The translations under genes and the position numbers were made by a program. A DNA stretch of 64,000 nt from Methylocella sp. (GTDB lineage Bacteria; Pseudomonadota; Alphaproteobacteria; Rhizobiales; Beijerinckiaceae), in the NCBI GenBank assembly GCA_037200525.1, contig JBBCGG010000001.1, forward strand, positions 4,518,501 to 4,582,500. The letters run 5' to 3'. Shown here in pieces: positions 1 through 8,728 of the stretch. The number at the start of each line of letters is the position of its first letter. The stretch's first letter is position 1. The notes beneath the pieces were generated by a model. That model searched no databases. It was not told where the DNA came from and was given only the letters and a program-made list of their open reading frames with translations.

Positions 1-317
1 TTGATTGCGCCAAAGCGGAGAGTCCGACCGAAGCCGCCATCTGTCAGGCTCCGTCCCTCGGCGCCAAGGACGTCAAGCTGTCGGCCTATTACCAGATCCT
101 CGAGACGGTCAATCCCGCGTTCGCCGGCATGGCCTACCGCGAGTTTCGCGACAATCTGCGTCATGATCAGGCGCAATGGATCGCGCAAACGCGCGACGCC
201 TGCGAGGGGGACGCCAAATGTCTGGAGGAGGCTTACGACAAGCGCACTAGTACGCTGCTTGCGATGATCATGAAGGATCTTGGCGTCACTTACGGCCGCA
301 TGTGCGACGCCGACTGA
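1..317 (+). CDS. LprI-type (DUF1311) lysozyme-inhibitor-like protein, 3' part
   Basis: The 5' end lies outside the window; the reading frame begins at base 3 and stops at the TGA at 315-317, giving about 104 C-terminal residues. It carries the paired-cysteine pattern of the LprI N-terminal domain: DCAKAESPTEAAICQ near the start, then RDACEGDAKCLEEAYDKR further on. In that family the domain is periplasmic and some members inhibit lysozyme. No signal peptide can be seen because the start is missing. The family call rests on the cysteine spacing and the charged helix after it; the inhibitor role is inferred from family knowledge only. Confidence 0.6.
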   Translation, partial: DCAKAESPTEAAICQAPSLGAKDVKLSAYYQILETVNPAFAGMAYREFRDNLRHDQAQWIAQTRDACEGDAKCLEEAYDKRTSTLLAMIMKDLGVTYGRMCDAD

Positions 318-333
318 CCGGAAAGCAACCGAT

Positions 334-2052
334 TCAATATCCTGTCGCAAGCGTCCCGCGCTGCCGGGAGTCGGCTGCCCCCATCAAGACGCCGTTAGCG
401 CGCAAAATACTTTGCGCCGAACCCCAGGCGTCAAGCTGGACGACCTTGTGTCCCAGAACTTCGAGCAGGCGGATCGTGTCGATGGAGATACCGCGCTCTG
501 CCTGCAATATGTCGGGCGCGCCCTGATGATGAACGCGCTCCGCCGCAGTCGCCTCCGCGGGATTCATGTGAAAATCGACGAGGTCGAGAATGATCTGCGT
601 GACGATGGTGATGATCCGCGAGCCGCCCGCCGCCCCGGTGACGAGCTCCAGCTCGCCATCGCGAAACATCATGGTCGGGGCCATAGAGGAGAGCGGCCGC
701 TTGCGGGACGCGGGGGCGTTGGCGACGCCGCCAAGAAGGCCGAAGGCATAGGGCGCGCCGGGTTTTGCCGAAAAATCATCGAGCTCATTGTTAAGCAGCA
801 CGCCGGTCCCTGCCGCGACGAGCCCGACGCCATAGGAGAAATTCAAAGTGTAAGTGTTGCCGACGGCATTGCCGTCGGCGTCGATAATAGAGAAATGCGT
901 AGTCTGGTCGCTCTCATAAGGGATCGGGTCGGGCCGCTTGCTCTCGCTGGCGGGCGTCGCCTTCTCGGTCGAGATTTGCGCCCGCAGTAGCGCCGCGTAA
1001 GCTTTGGAAACGAGAGCGCGTAGCGGAACGGAAACCTGGTCGGGATCGCCAAGGTAGCGCGCGCGATCGGCGTAAGCGAGCTTCATCGCTTCGGCCAAAA
1101 GATGGATGGCGGCCGCTGAATTCGCGCCTTGGTCAGCCAGAGGAAAGCCTTCGAGCATATTGACAAGCTCGATGACATGGACCCCGCCGGATGATGGCGG
1201 CGGCATGGAGACGATTTCATGGCCGCGATAGAAGCCGCGCACCGGTTCGCGCTCGACTGCGCGATAGGATTTCATGTCCACCAAGGTCATGCGGCCGCCG
1301 GCGGCGCGGACGCTCGCGACAATTTTTTCGGCGACTTCGCCCTCATAGAAGGCGCGCTCGCCGTCGCGGCCGAACGCCTCGATCACTTTAGCCAGATCGG
1401 CTTGCCTCAACAGGTCGCGGCGGCCCAACGGCGTTCCGTCCGGATGCAGGAAGATCTCGGCGCTCGAGGGCCAACGTCCAAGCCTTTCGCGCGCTTGCGG
1501 CAATGAATCGGCGAGATCCTGCTGCACCTCTATGCCTTCGCGGGCAAGGCGCACGGCGGGTGCCGCCAGCGTTAACTTCCCCGAGCCATAACGGCGGAGG
1601 GCGAGAGAGAGCCCGGCGACGGTTCCCGGCACGCCAACCGCCAGGCCAGTGTCCTGTGATTTGACGGGGCTCGCTTCGCCGGATGCATCCAGAAAGACAT
1701 CGCTTGGGGTATCGTTTGGAGCGGTCTCGCGATAGTCGATGGCGATGGTTTGCTTTGACTTGGCAAGATGCACCAGCATGAAACCGCCGCCGCCGAGGTT
1801 TCCCGCGCGGGGCAGCGTGACCGCCAGGGCCAATGCGACAGCAACCGCCGCATCCACCGCATTACCGCCGCGGCGCAAAATATCGACGCCGACTTTCGCC
1901 GCGGTTCCTTCCTGTGCGACCACCATTCCATGTTCCGCCAGCACAGGCAGAACTCGCCCAGCTTGCGACAGGATCGGCGCGGACTCAAGCTGCGGGAAGG
2001 AATCGGCGCGGCACGCGAATGGAGCAAAGAGACAAAGCAGCGCGAGGGCCAT
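334..2052 (-). CDS. ggt: Gamma-glutamyltransferase
   Basis: Periplasmic N-terminal-nucleophile hydrolase that cleaves or transfers the gamma-glutamyl group of glutathione. The 572-residue length fits the family. A hydrophobic signal peptide (MALALLCLFAPFACRADS) precedes the heavy-chain region with GNAVDAAVA near residue 64 and GNLGGGGFMLVH near 84. The autoprocessing and catalytic threonine is in SDQTTHFSIIDADGNAV, about T385, so cleavage there would give two subunits. PLSSMAPTM follows near the C-terminus, as in the family. It lies 39 bp downstream of recQ on the same strand and may be read through from it. No residue known to be essential appears missing. Confidence 0.93.
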   Translation of the reverse strand: MALALLCLFAPFACRADSFPQLESAPILSQAGRVLPVLAEHGMVVAQEGTAAKVGVDILRRGGNAVDAAVAVALALAVTLPRAGNLGGGGFMLVHLAKSKQTIAIDYRETAPNDTPSDVFLDASGEASPVKSQDTGLAVGVPGTVAGLSLALRRYGSGKLTLAAPAVRLAREGIEVQQDLADSLPQARERLGRWPSSAEIFLHPDGTPLGRRDLLRQADLAKVIEAFGRDGERAFYEGEVAEKIVASVRAAGGRMTLVDMKSYRAVEREPVRGFYRGHEIVSMPPPSSGGVHVIELVNMLEGFPLADQGANSAAAIHLLAEAMKLAYADRARYLGDPDQVSVPLRALVSKAYAALLRAQISTEKATPASESKRPDPIPYESDQTTHFSIIDADGNAVGNTYTLNFSYGVGLVAAGTGVLLNNELDDFSAKPGAPYAFGLLGGVANAPASRKRPLSSMAPTMMFRDGELELVTGAAGGSRIITIVTQIILDLVDFHMNPAEATAAERVHHQGAPDILQAERGISIDTIRLLEVLGHKVVQLDAWGSAQSILRANGVLMGAADSRQRGTLATGY

Positions 2053-2091
2053 GGCGCGGCGGCTTCGAGCCGGAAGGGCGCCCCCCCAGTT

Positions 2092-4023
2092 TCACGAGGC
2101 GCGCTCATGGGCGGCGACGACCTCGAGAAAGATCGCGCCATAACGTTCGAGCTTGATCGGTCCGACGCCCGGTATGAGCCGCAACTCTTGCAGCGTCCGG
2201 GGAGGCTTTTTAGCGATCTCGATCAGGACGCTGTCTGGAAAGACAACGAACGCCGCATGGCTCTGCGCCCTGGCGATTTCAAGACGTTTGGCTTTTAGCG
2301 CCGCCATCAGGCTGTTCTGCGTCGCCGTAAGGCCCGCGCCTTTGGAGCGAGACGAAGCCTTGGCTTCAAAGCCGGTTGCGGCGACATATGGGTCATCCGC
2401 CTCAGCGCGCTGAATCTCTCCCAGAGCCTTCCTGACATCGGCGGCGCGGCCGCTCGGCAATGTGATCTCGCCGCGCAAAGTTAGATCGGCCTCGCCCGCG
2501 AGCACAGCCCTGCCCGACTCGGTAAATATCCAACGGTCGCGATCCTCTGGATCCTGCGCGATCAGATCCGCGGCGTGCAACTGGTAGAAAATGCTGCGCC
2601 ACTCGCCCGGCTTAAACTCTTTGCCGACGCCGAAGGTCGGCAACAGGTCGTGGCCATGCCGCGTGATCGCCGCCGTCGCATTGCCGATAAGAATGTTGGC
2701 GAGATGGCCGGAGAAAAACCGCCCCGAGGTGCGATGGATCGCCGACATCACTTTCTGCGCCGCGATGACGCCATTGAAGAACGGCCATTTGCCATCGCAA
2801 ATATCGCAATTGCCGCAAGGCTTCGAGGCTTCGCCGAAAGCCGCCAGAAGGGTCTGGCGGCGGCAGCGCGGCGTTTCGCATAAGGCGATCAGGGCGTGGA
2901 GCTTGCGCCGATCGACGCGCTTGCGCTCCGGCCCGGCGTCGCTGTCCGCGATCTGGCGCTCGCGCAACCTGACGTCGCCGTCGCTGAATAGGGTCAGCGC
3001 CTTGGCCGGCAGACCGGCGCGGCCGGCGCGGCCGATTTCCTGATAATAGGCCTCGACGCTTTGCGGCAGATCGGCGTGGCAAACGAAACGCACATTGGGT
3101 TTGTCGATCCCCATGCCGAACGCGATGGTCGCGACGATGACGACGCCGTCATTGCGCAAGAACCCGTCTTGATGCGCCGATCTAATCCCGGCGTCCAATC
3201 CGGCATGATAAGGCAGCGCCGCAATGCCGGCCGCGCTCAGCGACTGGCTGAGCTTTTCGACTCCCTTGCGGGAGGCGCAATAGACGATGCCGCTTTGGCC
3301 CTTATGGCTCGCGACCATCGCTTTGATCTGTTGCGCGACATCGCCCTTACGCCGCATGGAGAGATGAATGTTTGGCCGGTCGAAAGAGCGGACGAAAACG
3401 CGGGGCTCGGATGGAAACAGCTTGCGAATGATTTCCGCGCGGGTCGGCGCGTCGGCGGTTGCGGTGACTGCGATGAGCTGCATATCGCCGATCGCTTTGG
3501 CGACTTGCGCAAGGCCGAGATATTCGGGCCGAAAATCATGACCCCATTGTGAGACGCAATGAGCTTCGTCAATCGCGAGCGCGCTAGCTCCCGCCTCGCG
3601 CAACAGCGCTTGCGTATCCGGCCGCACTAGCCGCTCCGGCGCAACATAGACGAGGCGATAACGGCGTTGCCGAAGGCCCCGCTCAATCGCGGCGTTATCC
3701 GCTCCGGTGTTCGATGAATTCAAGGCGGCGGCGGCGACGCCGCGATTTTGCAATTGCTGCACCTGATCGCGCATCAAAGCGATCAACGGCGAGACGACGA
3801 TGGTGAGGCCAGGGCGCACGATTGCCGGCAATTGATAGCACAGCGATTTACCGGAGCCTGTCGGCATCACCGCCAGAATATCTTCGCCGGCGAAAACCGC
3901 CTCGAGAACTTCTCTTTGGCCAGGACGAAATTCGGCGAAGCCGAACACCCGCTCGAGCGCGGCTTTGGCCTCGATCATTTCCGCATCGACGACGCCTTCA
4001 GATGCTCGGATCTTGGCGGTCAT
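2092..4023 (-). CDS. recQ: ATP-dependent DNA helicase RecQ
   Basis: 3'-5' DNA helicase of the RecF recombination-repair pathway. Walker A is at about residues 54-61 (MPTGSGKS), the DEAH box is in AIDEAHCVSQWGHDFRPEYL near 150, and the helicase motif QEIGRAGR(A) is present. Next comes the zinc-binding RQC segment with cysteines in ALCETPRCRR and CGNCDIC, and a C-terminal HRDC domain (TLQELRLIPGVGPIKLERYG). The 643-residue length is slightly above the usual ~610. The ATG at 4021-4023 overlaps the stop of the upstream ABC ATPase gene (ATGA), so the two are probably translationally coupled although functionally unrelated. Confidence 0.95.
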   Translation of the reverse strand: MTAKIRASEGVVDAEMIEAKAALERVFGFAEFRPGQREVLEAVFAGEDILAVMPTGSGKSLCYQLPAIVRPGLTIVVSPLIALMRDQVQQLQNRGVAAAALNSSNTGADNAAIERGLRQRRYRLVYVAPERLVRPDTQALLREAGASALAIDEAHCVSQWGHDFRPEYLGLAQVAKAIGDMQLIAVTATADAPTRAEIIRKLFPSEPRVFVRSFDRPNIHLSMRRKGDVAQQIKAMVASHKGQSGIVYCASRKGVEKLSQSLSAAGIAALPYHAGLDAGIRSAHQDGFLRNDGVVIVATIAFGMGIDKPNVRFVCHADLPQSVEAYYQEIGRAGRAGLPAKALTLFSDGDVRLRERQIADSDAGPERKRVDRRKLHALIALCETPRCRRQTLLAAFGEASKPCGNCDICDGKWPFFNGVIAAQKVMSAIHRTSGRFFSGHLANILIGNATAAITRHGHDLLPTFGVGKEFKPGEWRSIFYQLHAADLIAQDPEDRDRWIFTESGRAVLAGEADLTLRGEITLPSGRAADVRKALGEIQRAEADDPYVAATGFEAKASSRSKGAGLTATQNSLMAALKAKRLEIARAQSHAAFVVFPDSVLIEIAKKPPRTLQELRLIPGVGPIKLERYGAIFLEVVAAHERAS

Positions 4024-4751
4024 GCCGAAGCCACGCTGATCAACGCTTCGACTTCGGTTTTGGCCTTCGCGGCGGCGGCCGGCGTCAGCGCCAGACGCGG
4101 CGTCTCGATGCTTTTATCGGCGACCATGCGTCCAGGAGGCCGCGACAAAATAATGATGCGATCGGCAAGCGCAATCGCCTCCTCCACGTCATGAGTGACC
4201 AGCAGCGTCGTCGCTTTGCGGCTATCGACGAGGGCCACAAGCTCGGCCCGGAGCCGCAGGGCTAGGGCGGCGTCAAGCGAGACGAAAGGCTCATCAAGCA
4301 AAAGAAGGTCTGGCCTGATGGCGAAGGCCCTCGCGATCGCGGCGCGCCGGGCGAGGCCGAGCGACAATTCGCCCGGAAAATGATTAAGGTGCTCAGCAAG
4401 GCCGAGCGCAGCGACGATCTCGTCAAGGCCCGTCGCGCTCGATGCGCCGGCAAGAAGCAGATTTTGCGCGACGGTGCGCCAAGGCAACAGCCGCGGCTCC
4501 TGAAAAACCATCCCGATCTTGTGCGGCGAGGGCAAAGAGACTTGACCTTCAAAGTCATGATCAAGGCCAGCGATGATCCGCAGCAAAGTGGTTTTGCCGC
4601 TGCCCGAGGGCCCGAGCACTGCGCAAACCTCGCCAGCCTTGAGGCTGAAAGCGATATCGCGCAACACGACGCGGCTCTCGCCCGCAGCGATCCGCAAGGT
4701 CTTGCGCGCAACCGCGACTTCAAGCGTTTTGTCGTCGCCAGCGGGAGACAT
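4020..4751 (-). CDS. ABC transporter ATP-binding protein, nitrate/sulfonate/taurine type
   Basis: ATPase of an SsuB/TauB-like importer with permease and binding protein encoded directly upstream. It has Walker A GPSGSGKTT, Q-loop VFQEPRLLPW, a signature region written LSLGLARRAAIARA (LSLG in place of the usual LSGG) and Walker B LLLLDEPFVSLD followed by the H-loop VTHDVEEA. The ATG at 4749-4751 (MSPAGDDK) is chosen; an in-frame TTG at 4772 would add seven residues, and neither has a strong ribosome binding site. The start overlaps the permease 3' end by about 30 bp. Substrate cannot be told from sequence; sulfonate, nitrate or a related small anion is usual for the family. Confidence 0.85.
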   Translation of the reverse strand: MSPAGDDKTLEVAVARKTLRIAAGESRVVLRDIAFSLKAGEVCAVLGPSGSGKTTLLRIIAGLDHDFEGQVSLPSPHKIGMVFQEPRLLPWRTVAQNLLLAGASSATGLDEIVAALGLAEHLNHFPGELSLGLARRAAIARAFAIRPDLLLLDEPFVSLDAALALRLRAELVALVDSRKATTLLVTHDVEEAIALADRIIILSRPPGRMVADKSIETPRLALTPAAAAKAKTEVEALISVASA

Positions 4752-5460
4752 GTCGCTCAATCGGTTGCACAAGGAAGGTCTCGATCGCCAGCATCAAGCC
4801 GACAAAAGGAAGCGCGTAGGCGAGAAGTCGGGAAACGTCGAAGAGTTGAAAGGCGGTGCCGATCTCGAAACCAACGCCATTGGAGCGGCCAAGCAGTTCA
4901 ACGACGAGAACGATCTTCCAGACCAGCGACAGCCCCGATCGCGTCGCCGCCGCGAGATAGGGCGCCAATTGCGGCAGGACAACGTGCCTTAGCCGCTTCC
5001 CAAATGGCATGACGAAAACTTCCGCCATTTCATCGAGGCCGCGATCGAGCGCGCGAGCGCCCTCGCGCACGGTCGCCGTCGTATTCGGCAATTTATTCAG
5101 CGCCACGGCGCCGATAGCGGCAACCTCGTTAAGACCAACCCAGATGTAAGCGAGCACGATGATGACGAGCGCCGGCAGATTCAACAATACGATGAGCCAG
5201 GGATCGCAGATCCGGTCCGCCGCTTTGTTGCGGCCCATAATTAAACCCAGCGCCGAGCCCAACGCCATCGCCATCGTGAAGGAGGCGGCGACGCGAGCCA
5301 GCGTCATCCCGAGATTGAAGAAAAGCGCGCCGGAGCGGGCCTCAGCGCCGATGACCAGCAGGACAGCCGCCGGCCCCGGCAACATGCGAGGCCCGGCGAA
5401 GCTCGACCCGATCTCCCAGATCAGCAGCAGAAGCAGCAGTGAGAATAACCGCAAGGCCAC
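4720..5460 (-). CDS. ABC transporter permease, nitrate/sulfonate/taurine type
   Basis: Inner-membrane permease of the SsuC/TauC (binding-protein-dependent transport, BPD_transp_1) family, 246 residues. Hydrophobic segments are visible at the N-terminus (LFSLLLLLLIWEIG), around FNLGMTLARVAASFTMAMALGSALG, at WLIVLLNLPALVIIVLAYIW and near the C-terminus. The cytoplasmic coupling loop reads EVFVMPFGKRLRHVVLPQLAPYLAAATRSGLSLVWK, close to the canonical EAA loop. It starts 3 bp after the binding-protein stop and overlaps the ATPase start, so the three form one operon transcribed leftward. Confidence 0.88.
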   Translation of the reverse strand: MALRLFSLLLLLLIWEIGSSFAGPRMLPGPAAVLLVIGAEARSGALFFNLGMTLARVAASFTMAMALGSALGLIMGRNKAADRICDPWLIVLLNLPALVIIVLAYIWVGLNEVAAIGAVALNKLPNTTATVREGARALDRGLDEMAEVFVMPFGKRLRHVVLPQLAPYLAAATRSGLSLVWKIVLVVELLGRSNGVGFEIGTAFQLFDVSRLLAYALPFVGLMLAIETFLVQPIERHVSRWRRQNA

Positions 5461-5463
5461 GAT

Positions 5464-6549
5464 TCAGTTTTCCGCTGGCGCTTGCGGAGCCGCGCCCCGA
5501 TAGAACACGCTGGGATCAAGCGTCAAAGCGGGTCCGACGAGTTCGGGGCCGCCTATCTTCGCCAGAACGCGATAGAGCGCGCTCGCATCTTCCGCCTCGG
5601 CTTCGATCGATCTGCGCGGGATTCCCTCGACATAGGCCTTGCGATAGAGTTCCAACTCTTTCGGATCGCTGACGTTGATCTCGCGTCCAATCTTCACCCA
5701 GTCCGCGTCGGAATGAGCGAGACTATCCTTGGCGTCGCGAACAATTTTGAAAAAGCTGGCGAGCGCCGCAGCGTGATTTTGCGCCAGCTTCTCATCGAAG
5801 ACATAGCCGACCATCGCCACAGGTCCCTTCGCGCCGAGGCGCCGCTCCACTTCGTCCATGCCAATCAGCCGGCGAAATCCCCGCGCCTCGAGAGCGACGC
5901 AGAAATTCCAATAGTTGAGGCTGGCGTCAATCTCGCCGTCGGCGGTCTTCGCATAGAGAAGCGCGGGCGCGCCATAGACGATGTTCGCCTGCGCCTTCAG
6001 GTCGAGATTCGCGGTCTCGGCCAGAGCCCGCAACAACAGCCAGCTCTTGTCGAGCTGGCCGCCCGCCACCGCGAGCGTCTTGCCGCGCAGATCATCGAGC
6101 TTCCGGATCGGCGATGCGGCCGGAACCATCACGGCTCCAAGCGCGCTCGAATAAGGCGCGAAAACATACTTAGCGCCGAGGGCGCGCTCTCTCGCCACCC
6201 ACAGCCAATCGGTCAGCATTAGATCGACCGATCCGCCGATCAAGGCAATCTTACCGGCTTCTGGAGAAGCGAGTTCGGAAATCACAATGTCGAGACCGGC
6301 TGCGGCATCAAGGCCGTTCGCCTTGATGATGGCGAGCTCCAGCGCGAACGTCCCGGTTTTCTGCACGCCAAGACGCAATGTTTCAGCCGCGGCTCTGTTG
6401 GCGACCGCCATCGGCAGGGTGAGACAAAATATCACCGCCAGGACAACGCCTCGGCTGGCCTTAAGGCTGCCCCGCCTCCAATGGCGTTTCTGACGGGCCG
6501 AGTTTGAGATCGCCGGGCTTCCTTTTGTCTTTGGGTTGCCTTTTTTCAT
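5464..6549 (-). CDS. ABC transporter substrate-binding protein (NMT1/SsuA-like)
   Basis: Periplasmic binding component of the adjacent importer. From the chosen ATG at 6547-6549 (MKKGNPKTKG) it is 361 residues. A basic stretch precedes a hydrophobic signal (GVVLAVIFCLTLPMAVANRAAAE), and the mature domain begins TLRLGVQKTGTFALELAIIKANGLD. Internal features typical of the family are the DLMLTDWLWVARERALG loop and DDLRGKTLAVAGGQLDKSWLLLRAL. In-frame alternatives at 6564 and 6612 would add a poorly conserved leader. Such transporters occur beside PQQ-alcohol-oxidation genes in several methylotrophs and the next cluster is of that kind, but the ligand is unknown. Confidence 0.82.
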   Translation of the reverse strand: MKKGNPKTKGSPAISNSARQKRHWRRGSLKASRGVVLAVIFCLTLPMAVANRAAAETLRLGVQKTGTFALELAIIKANGLDAAAGLDIVISELASPEAGKIALIGGSVDLMLTDWLWVARERALGAKYVFAPYSSALGAVMVPAASPIRKLDDLRGKTLAVAGGQLDKSWLLLRALAETANLDLKAQANIVYGAPALLYAKTADGEIDASLNYWNFCVALEARGFRRLIGMDEVERRLGAKGPVAMVGYVFDEKLAQNHAAALASFFKIVRDAKDSLAHSDADWVKIGREINVSDPKELELYRKAYVEGIPRRSIEAEAEDASALYRVLAKIGGPELVGPALTLDPSVFYRGAAPQAPAEN

Positions 6550-6674
6550 GCCATCAGGATACATGCTTTTCCGCGCGAGCCATAATCTCGAGGATCGCGA
6601 AGCTCTGGCCATGGTCGAAGGTGGGCCCGCAGGACTATATCCAGCGCCCCTCGCTTTAGGGAAGGAAACCGGAA

Positions 6675-7076
6675 ATGAACCTTAAATATGCTTGCATGAT
6701 CGCGACGCTCGCTTGGATAGCGCCCGCCGCCGGAGCTTGGGCCGCTGACGGCGACCCCACCGCCGGCGAAACGCTTTTCAAGCAAAAGTGCGCTGTCTGC
6801 CACAAGATTGGGCCGGGCGCGGTGAACTTCGTCGGACCGGAGCTTGATGGCGTCATCGGACGCAAGGCCGGCTCGATCGCAGGATACAGCTATTCCGATG
6901 GCCTCAAGAACGCCGGCTTCGATTGGGATGCGGATAAGCTTCAAACTTGGCTCACCAATCCGAAGGCCATGATCGCCGGCACGAAAATGATTTTCCCCGG
7001 CCTGCCGAAAGAATCGGATCGCGATAACATCATCGCCTACGTCTCGCAGTTCAAGGCCGACGGTTCGAAGCAATAA
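6675..7076 (+). CDS. Periplasmic class I cytochrome c
   Basis: A 133-residue c-type cytochrome with a cleavable signal peptide (MNLKYACMIATLAWIAPAAGAWA) and one haem site, CAVCHKIGPG, near residue 40. The likely methionine axial ligand is in GTKMIFPGL near residue 110. GPELDGVIGRKAGSIAGYSYSDGLK is typical of cytochrome c2/c550-like proteins. The ribosome binding site GGAAGG lies about 10 bases before the ATG. It is the only rightward gene here, divergent from the ABC importer and convergent with the lanthanide-type cluster. Cytochromes of this sort accept electrons from PQQ alcohol dehydrogenases in related bacteria; that role is inferred from context. Confidence 0.88.
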   Translation: MNLKYACMIATLAWIAPAAGAWAADGDPTAGETLFKQKCAVCHKIGPGAVNFVGPELDGVIGRKAGSIAGYSYSDGLKNAGFDWDADKLQTWLTNPKAMIAGTKMIFPGLPKESDRDNIIAYVSQFKADGSKQ

Positions 7077-7091
7077 GCGTCTTTACGCGTA

Positions 7092-7937
7092 CTACCCCTC
7101 GCGCCGCATTAACATGCCGCGCGAGGGATCATATGCGATGATCGCGGCGGCGAGGAATACGATCGTCGCGCCGAGCACGACCGCCAACGCTAAGGGGTTG
7201 ATCTGGCCGTAAAAGGCGAAGCGAATCAGCTCCACGGCGTGAGTGAATGGATTGATCTCGCAAACGAATGCGAGCCACGGGCTGCCCTCCCTGACGCGCC
7301 AAAGCGGATAGAGCGCGCTTGAGGCAAAAAACATCGGGAAAATGACGAAGTTCATCACCCCCGCGAAATTTTCTAACTGCTTGATCAGCGACGACAAAAG
7401 CATGCCGAAAGCGCCGAACATCAGCCCTGATAGAATAAGCGCCGGCAGGATGGTGACATAGCCCCAAAGCGTCGGCGGCTCGATCTCCCAAAAATAGGCG
7501 ACCAGCAAAAACGCATACACTTGCAGGATCGAGACCGACGTCCCGGCGATCAGTTTCGAGGTCAGCAGGAACGCGCGCGGCAAAGGGCTCACCAGCAACG
7601 TCCGCATATTTCCCATCTCGCGGTCATAGACCATGGAGAGCGAGGATTGCATTCCGTTGAAAAGCTGGATCATCGCGATGAGTCCAGGCGTGATGTAAAC
7701 ATCATACAGCACATAAGTGTCATAGGGCGGGATGATTGACACGCCGAGGACCGAGCGAAAACCCGCCGCGAAAATAAACAGCCAGACGAGCGGCCGCACC
7801 AACGCCGAAACAAAGCGCTCGCGCTGATGCAAAAAGCGCAGAGCCTCGCGCCAAACAATGCCTTTGAGGCAGATGGCGTACTGGAGAAGGCTGAACCCTC
7901 TGGTGAGGGGCTCTGCGGATAAATCCTGAGCGCTCAT
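7092..7937 (-). CDS. ABC-2 type permease, PQQ/lanthanide-associated (LutF-like)
   Basis: Integral membrane subunit of 281 residues with about six hydrophobic segments (LVRPLVWLFIFAAGF; SILQVYAFLLVAYFW; VTILPALILSGLMFGAFGML; FVIFPMFFASSALYPLW; the C-terminal LALAVVLGATIVFLAAAIIAY). DREMGNMRTLLVSPLPRAFLL is the characteristic ABC-2 loop. Its ATG overlaps the stop of the upstream ATPase gene by 4 bp. In Methylorubrum extorquens the matching permease is lutF of the lanthanide utilisation and transport cluster, and in Pseudomonas putida the ped cluster has a comparable system. Assignment here rests on gene order and family type. Confidence 0.8.
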   Translation of the reverse strand: MSAQDLSAEPLTRGFSLLQYAICLKGIVWREALRFLHQRERFVSALVRPLVWLFIFAAGFRSVLGVSIIPPYDTYVLYDVYITPGLIAMIQLFNGMQSSLSMVYDREMGNMRTLLVSPLPRAFLLTSKLIAGTSVSILQVYAFLLVAYFWEIEPPTLWGYVTILPALILSGLMFGAFGMLLSSLIKQLENFAGVMNFVIFPMFFASSALYPLWRVREGSPWLAFVCEINPFTHAVELIRFAFYGQINPLALAVVLGATIVFLAAAIIAYDPSRGMLMRREG

Positions 7938-8728
7938 TTCGATTCGGCCTCTAGCCGATCTGCGCCGGTCAATGCGTTGAAGGCGGCTCCCATGTCGGCG
8001 GCTCCGGCGCGCGCCGCGACTTCTGCGACATTGCCTTTGTCGAGCAGCCGGCCGCGATGCAAGACGACGACATCATCGCCGGGCTCGACTTCATCGATGA
8101 GATGCGTCGCCCACAGCACGCCGATTCTCTCCCGCTCGACCAAGCCGCGCACATGAGACAGAATCTCCGCGCGGGCCTTGACGTCGAGCCCAACGGTCGC
8201 CTCATCAAGCAACAACATGCGGGGACGATGCAGAAGCGCGCGGGCAATCTCGACGCGGCGCATCTGGCCGCCAGACAGCGCACGCACTTTCTCGCGCACG
8301 CGATCCTGCATGTCGACCTGCGTCAGAACAATCTTGGATCGCGCTTTGGTCTCGGCTGCGCCAATGCCATGCAGCGCCGCATGATACATAAGATTTTGCT
8401 CCACCGAGAGATCAAGGTCGAGCGTCCGCGCCTGAAACACAACGCCAAGCCGGCGCAATGCCTCGCCTGGCGTACGAACGACATCCCAGCCGAAAATTGA
8501 GATCGCGCCGGAGCGCACGCCATAGAGCCGCGTAATCAGGGAAAACAGCGTGCTCTTGCCCGCGCCATTGAGGCCGAGCAAAACAGTGAAGCTTGCCGGC
8601 TTGACGCTGAAGGAGACGTCATCGAGCGCTTTGCGCTTGCCGTAATTATGGCTGACGCCGACGACATCGAGTGCGGCGGCTCCGTTTTGCTCGCTCGCCG
8701 TCGGCGTCTTTGGCGCGATGGAAATCAT
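7934..8728 (-). CDS. ABC transporter ATP-binding protein, PQQ/lanthanide-associated (LutE-like)
   Basis: ATPase of 264 residues. Walker A is GLNGAGKST, Q-loop VVFQARTLDLDLS, signature LSGGQMRRVEIARAL, Walker B MLLLDEATVGLD and H-loop WATHLIDEV. The VFQARTLDLDLSVEQNLMYHAALHG segment resembles the ATPases annotated as part of PQQ-dependent alcohol dehydrogenase systems. The start at 8726-8728 is chosen because its ATG overlaps the stop of the beta-propeller gene (ATGA), while the upstream alternative at 8752 lies inside that gene. It should power the ABC-2 permease encoded just downstream. Family known; lanthanide-related role inferred. Confidence 0.85.
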   Translation of the reverse strand: MISIAPKTPTASEQNGAAALDVVGVSHNYGKRKALDDVSFSVKPASFTVLLGLNGAGKSTLFSLITRLYGVRSGAISIFGWDVVRTPGEALRRLGVVFQARTLDLDLSVEQNLMYHAALHGIGAAETKARSKIVLTQVDMQDRVREKVRALSGGQMRRVEIARALLHRPRMLLLDEATVGLDVKARAEILSHVRGLVERERIGVLWATHLIDEVEPGDDVVVLHRGRLLDKGNVAEVAARAGAADMGAAFNALTGADRLEAESK

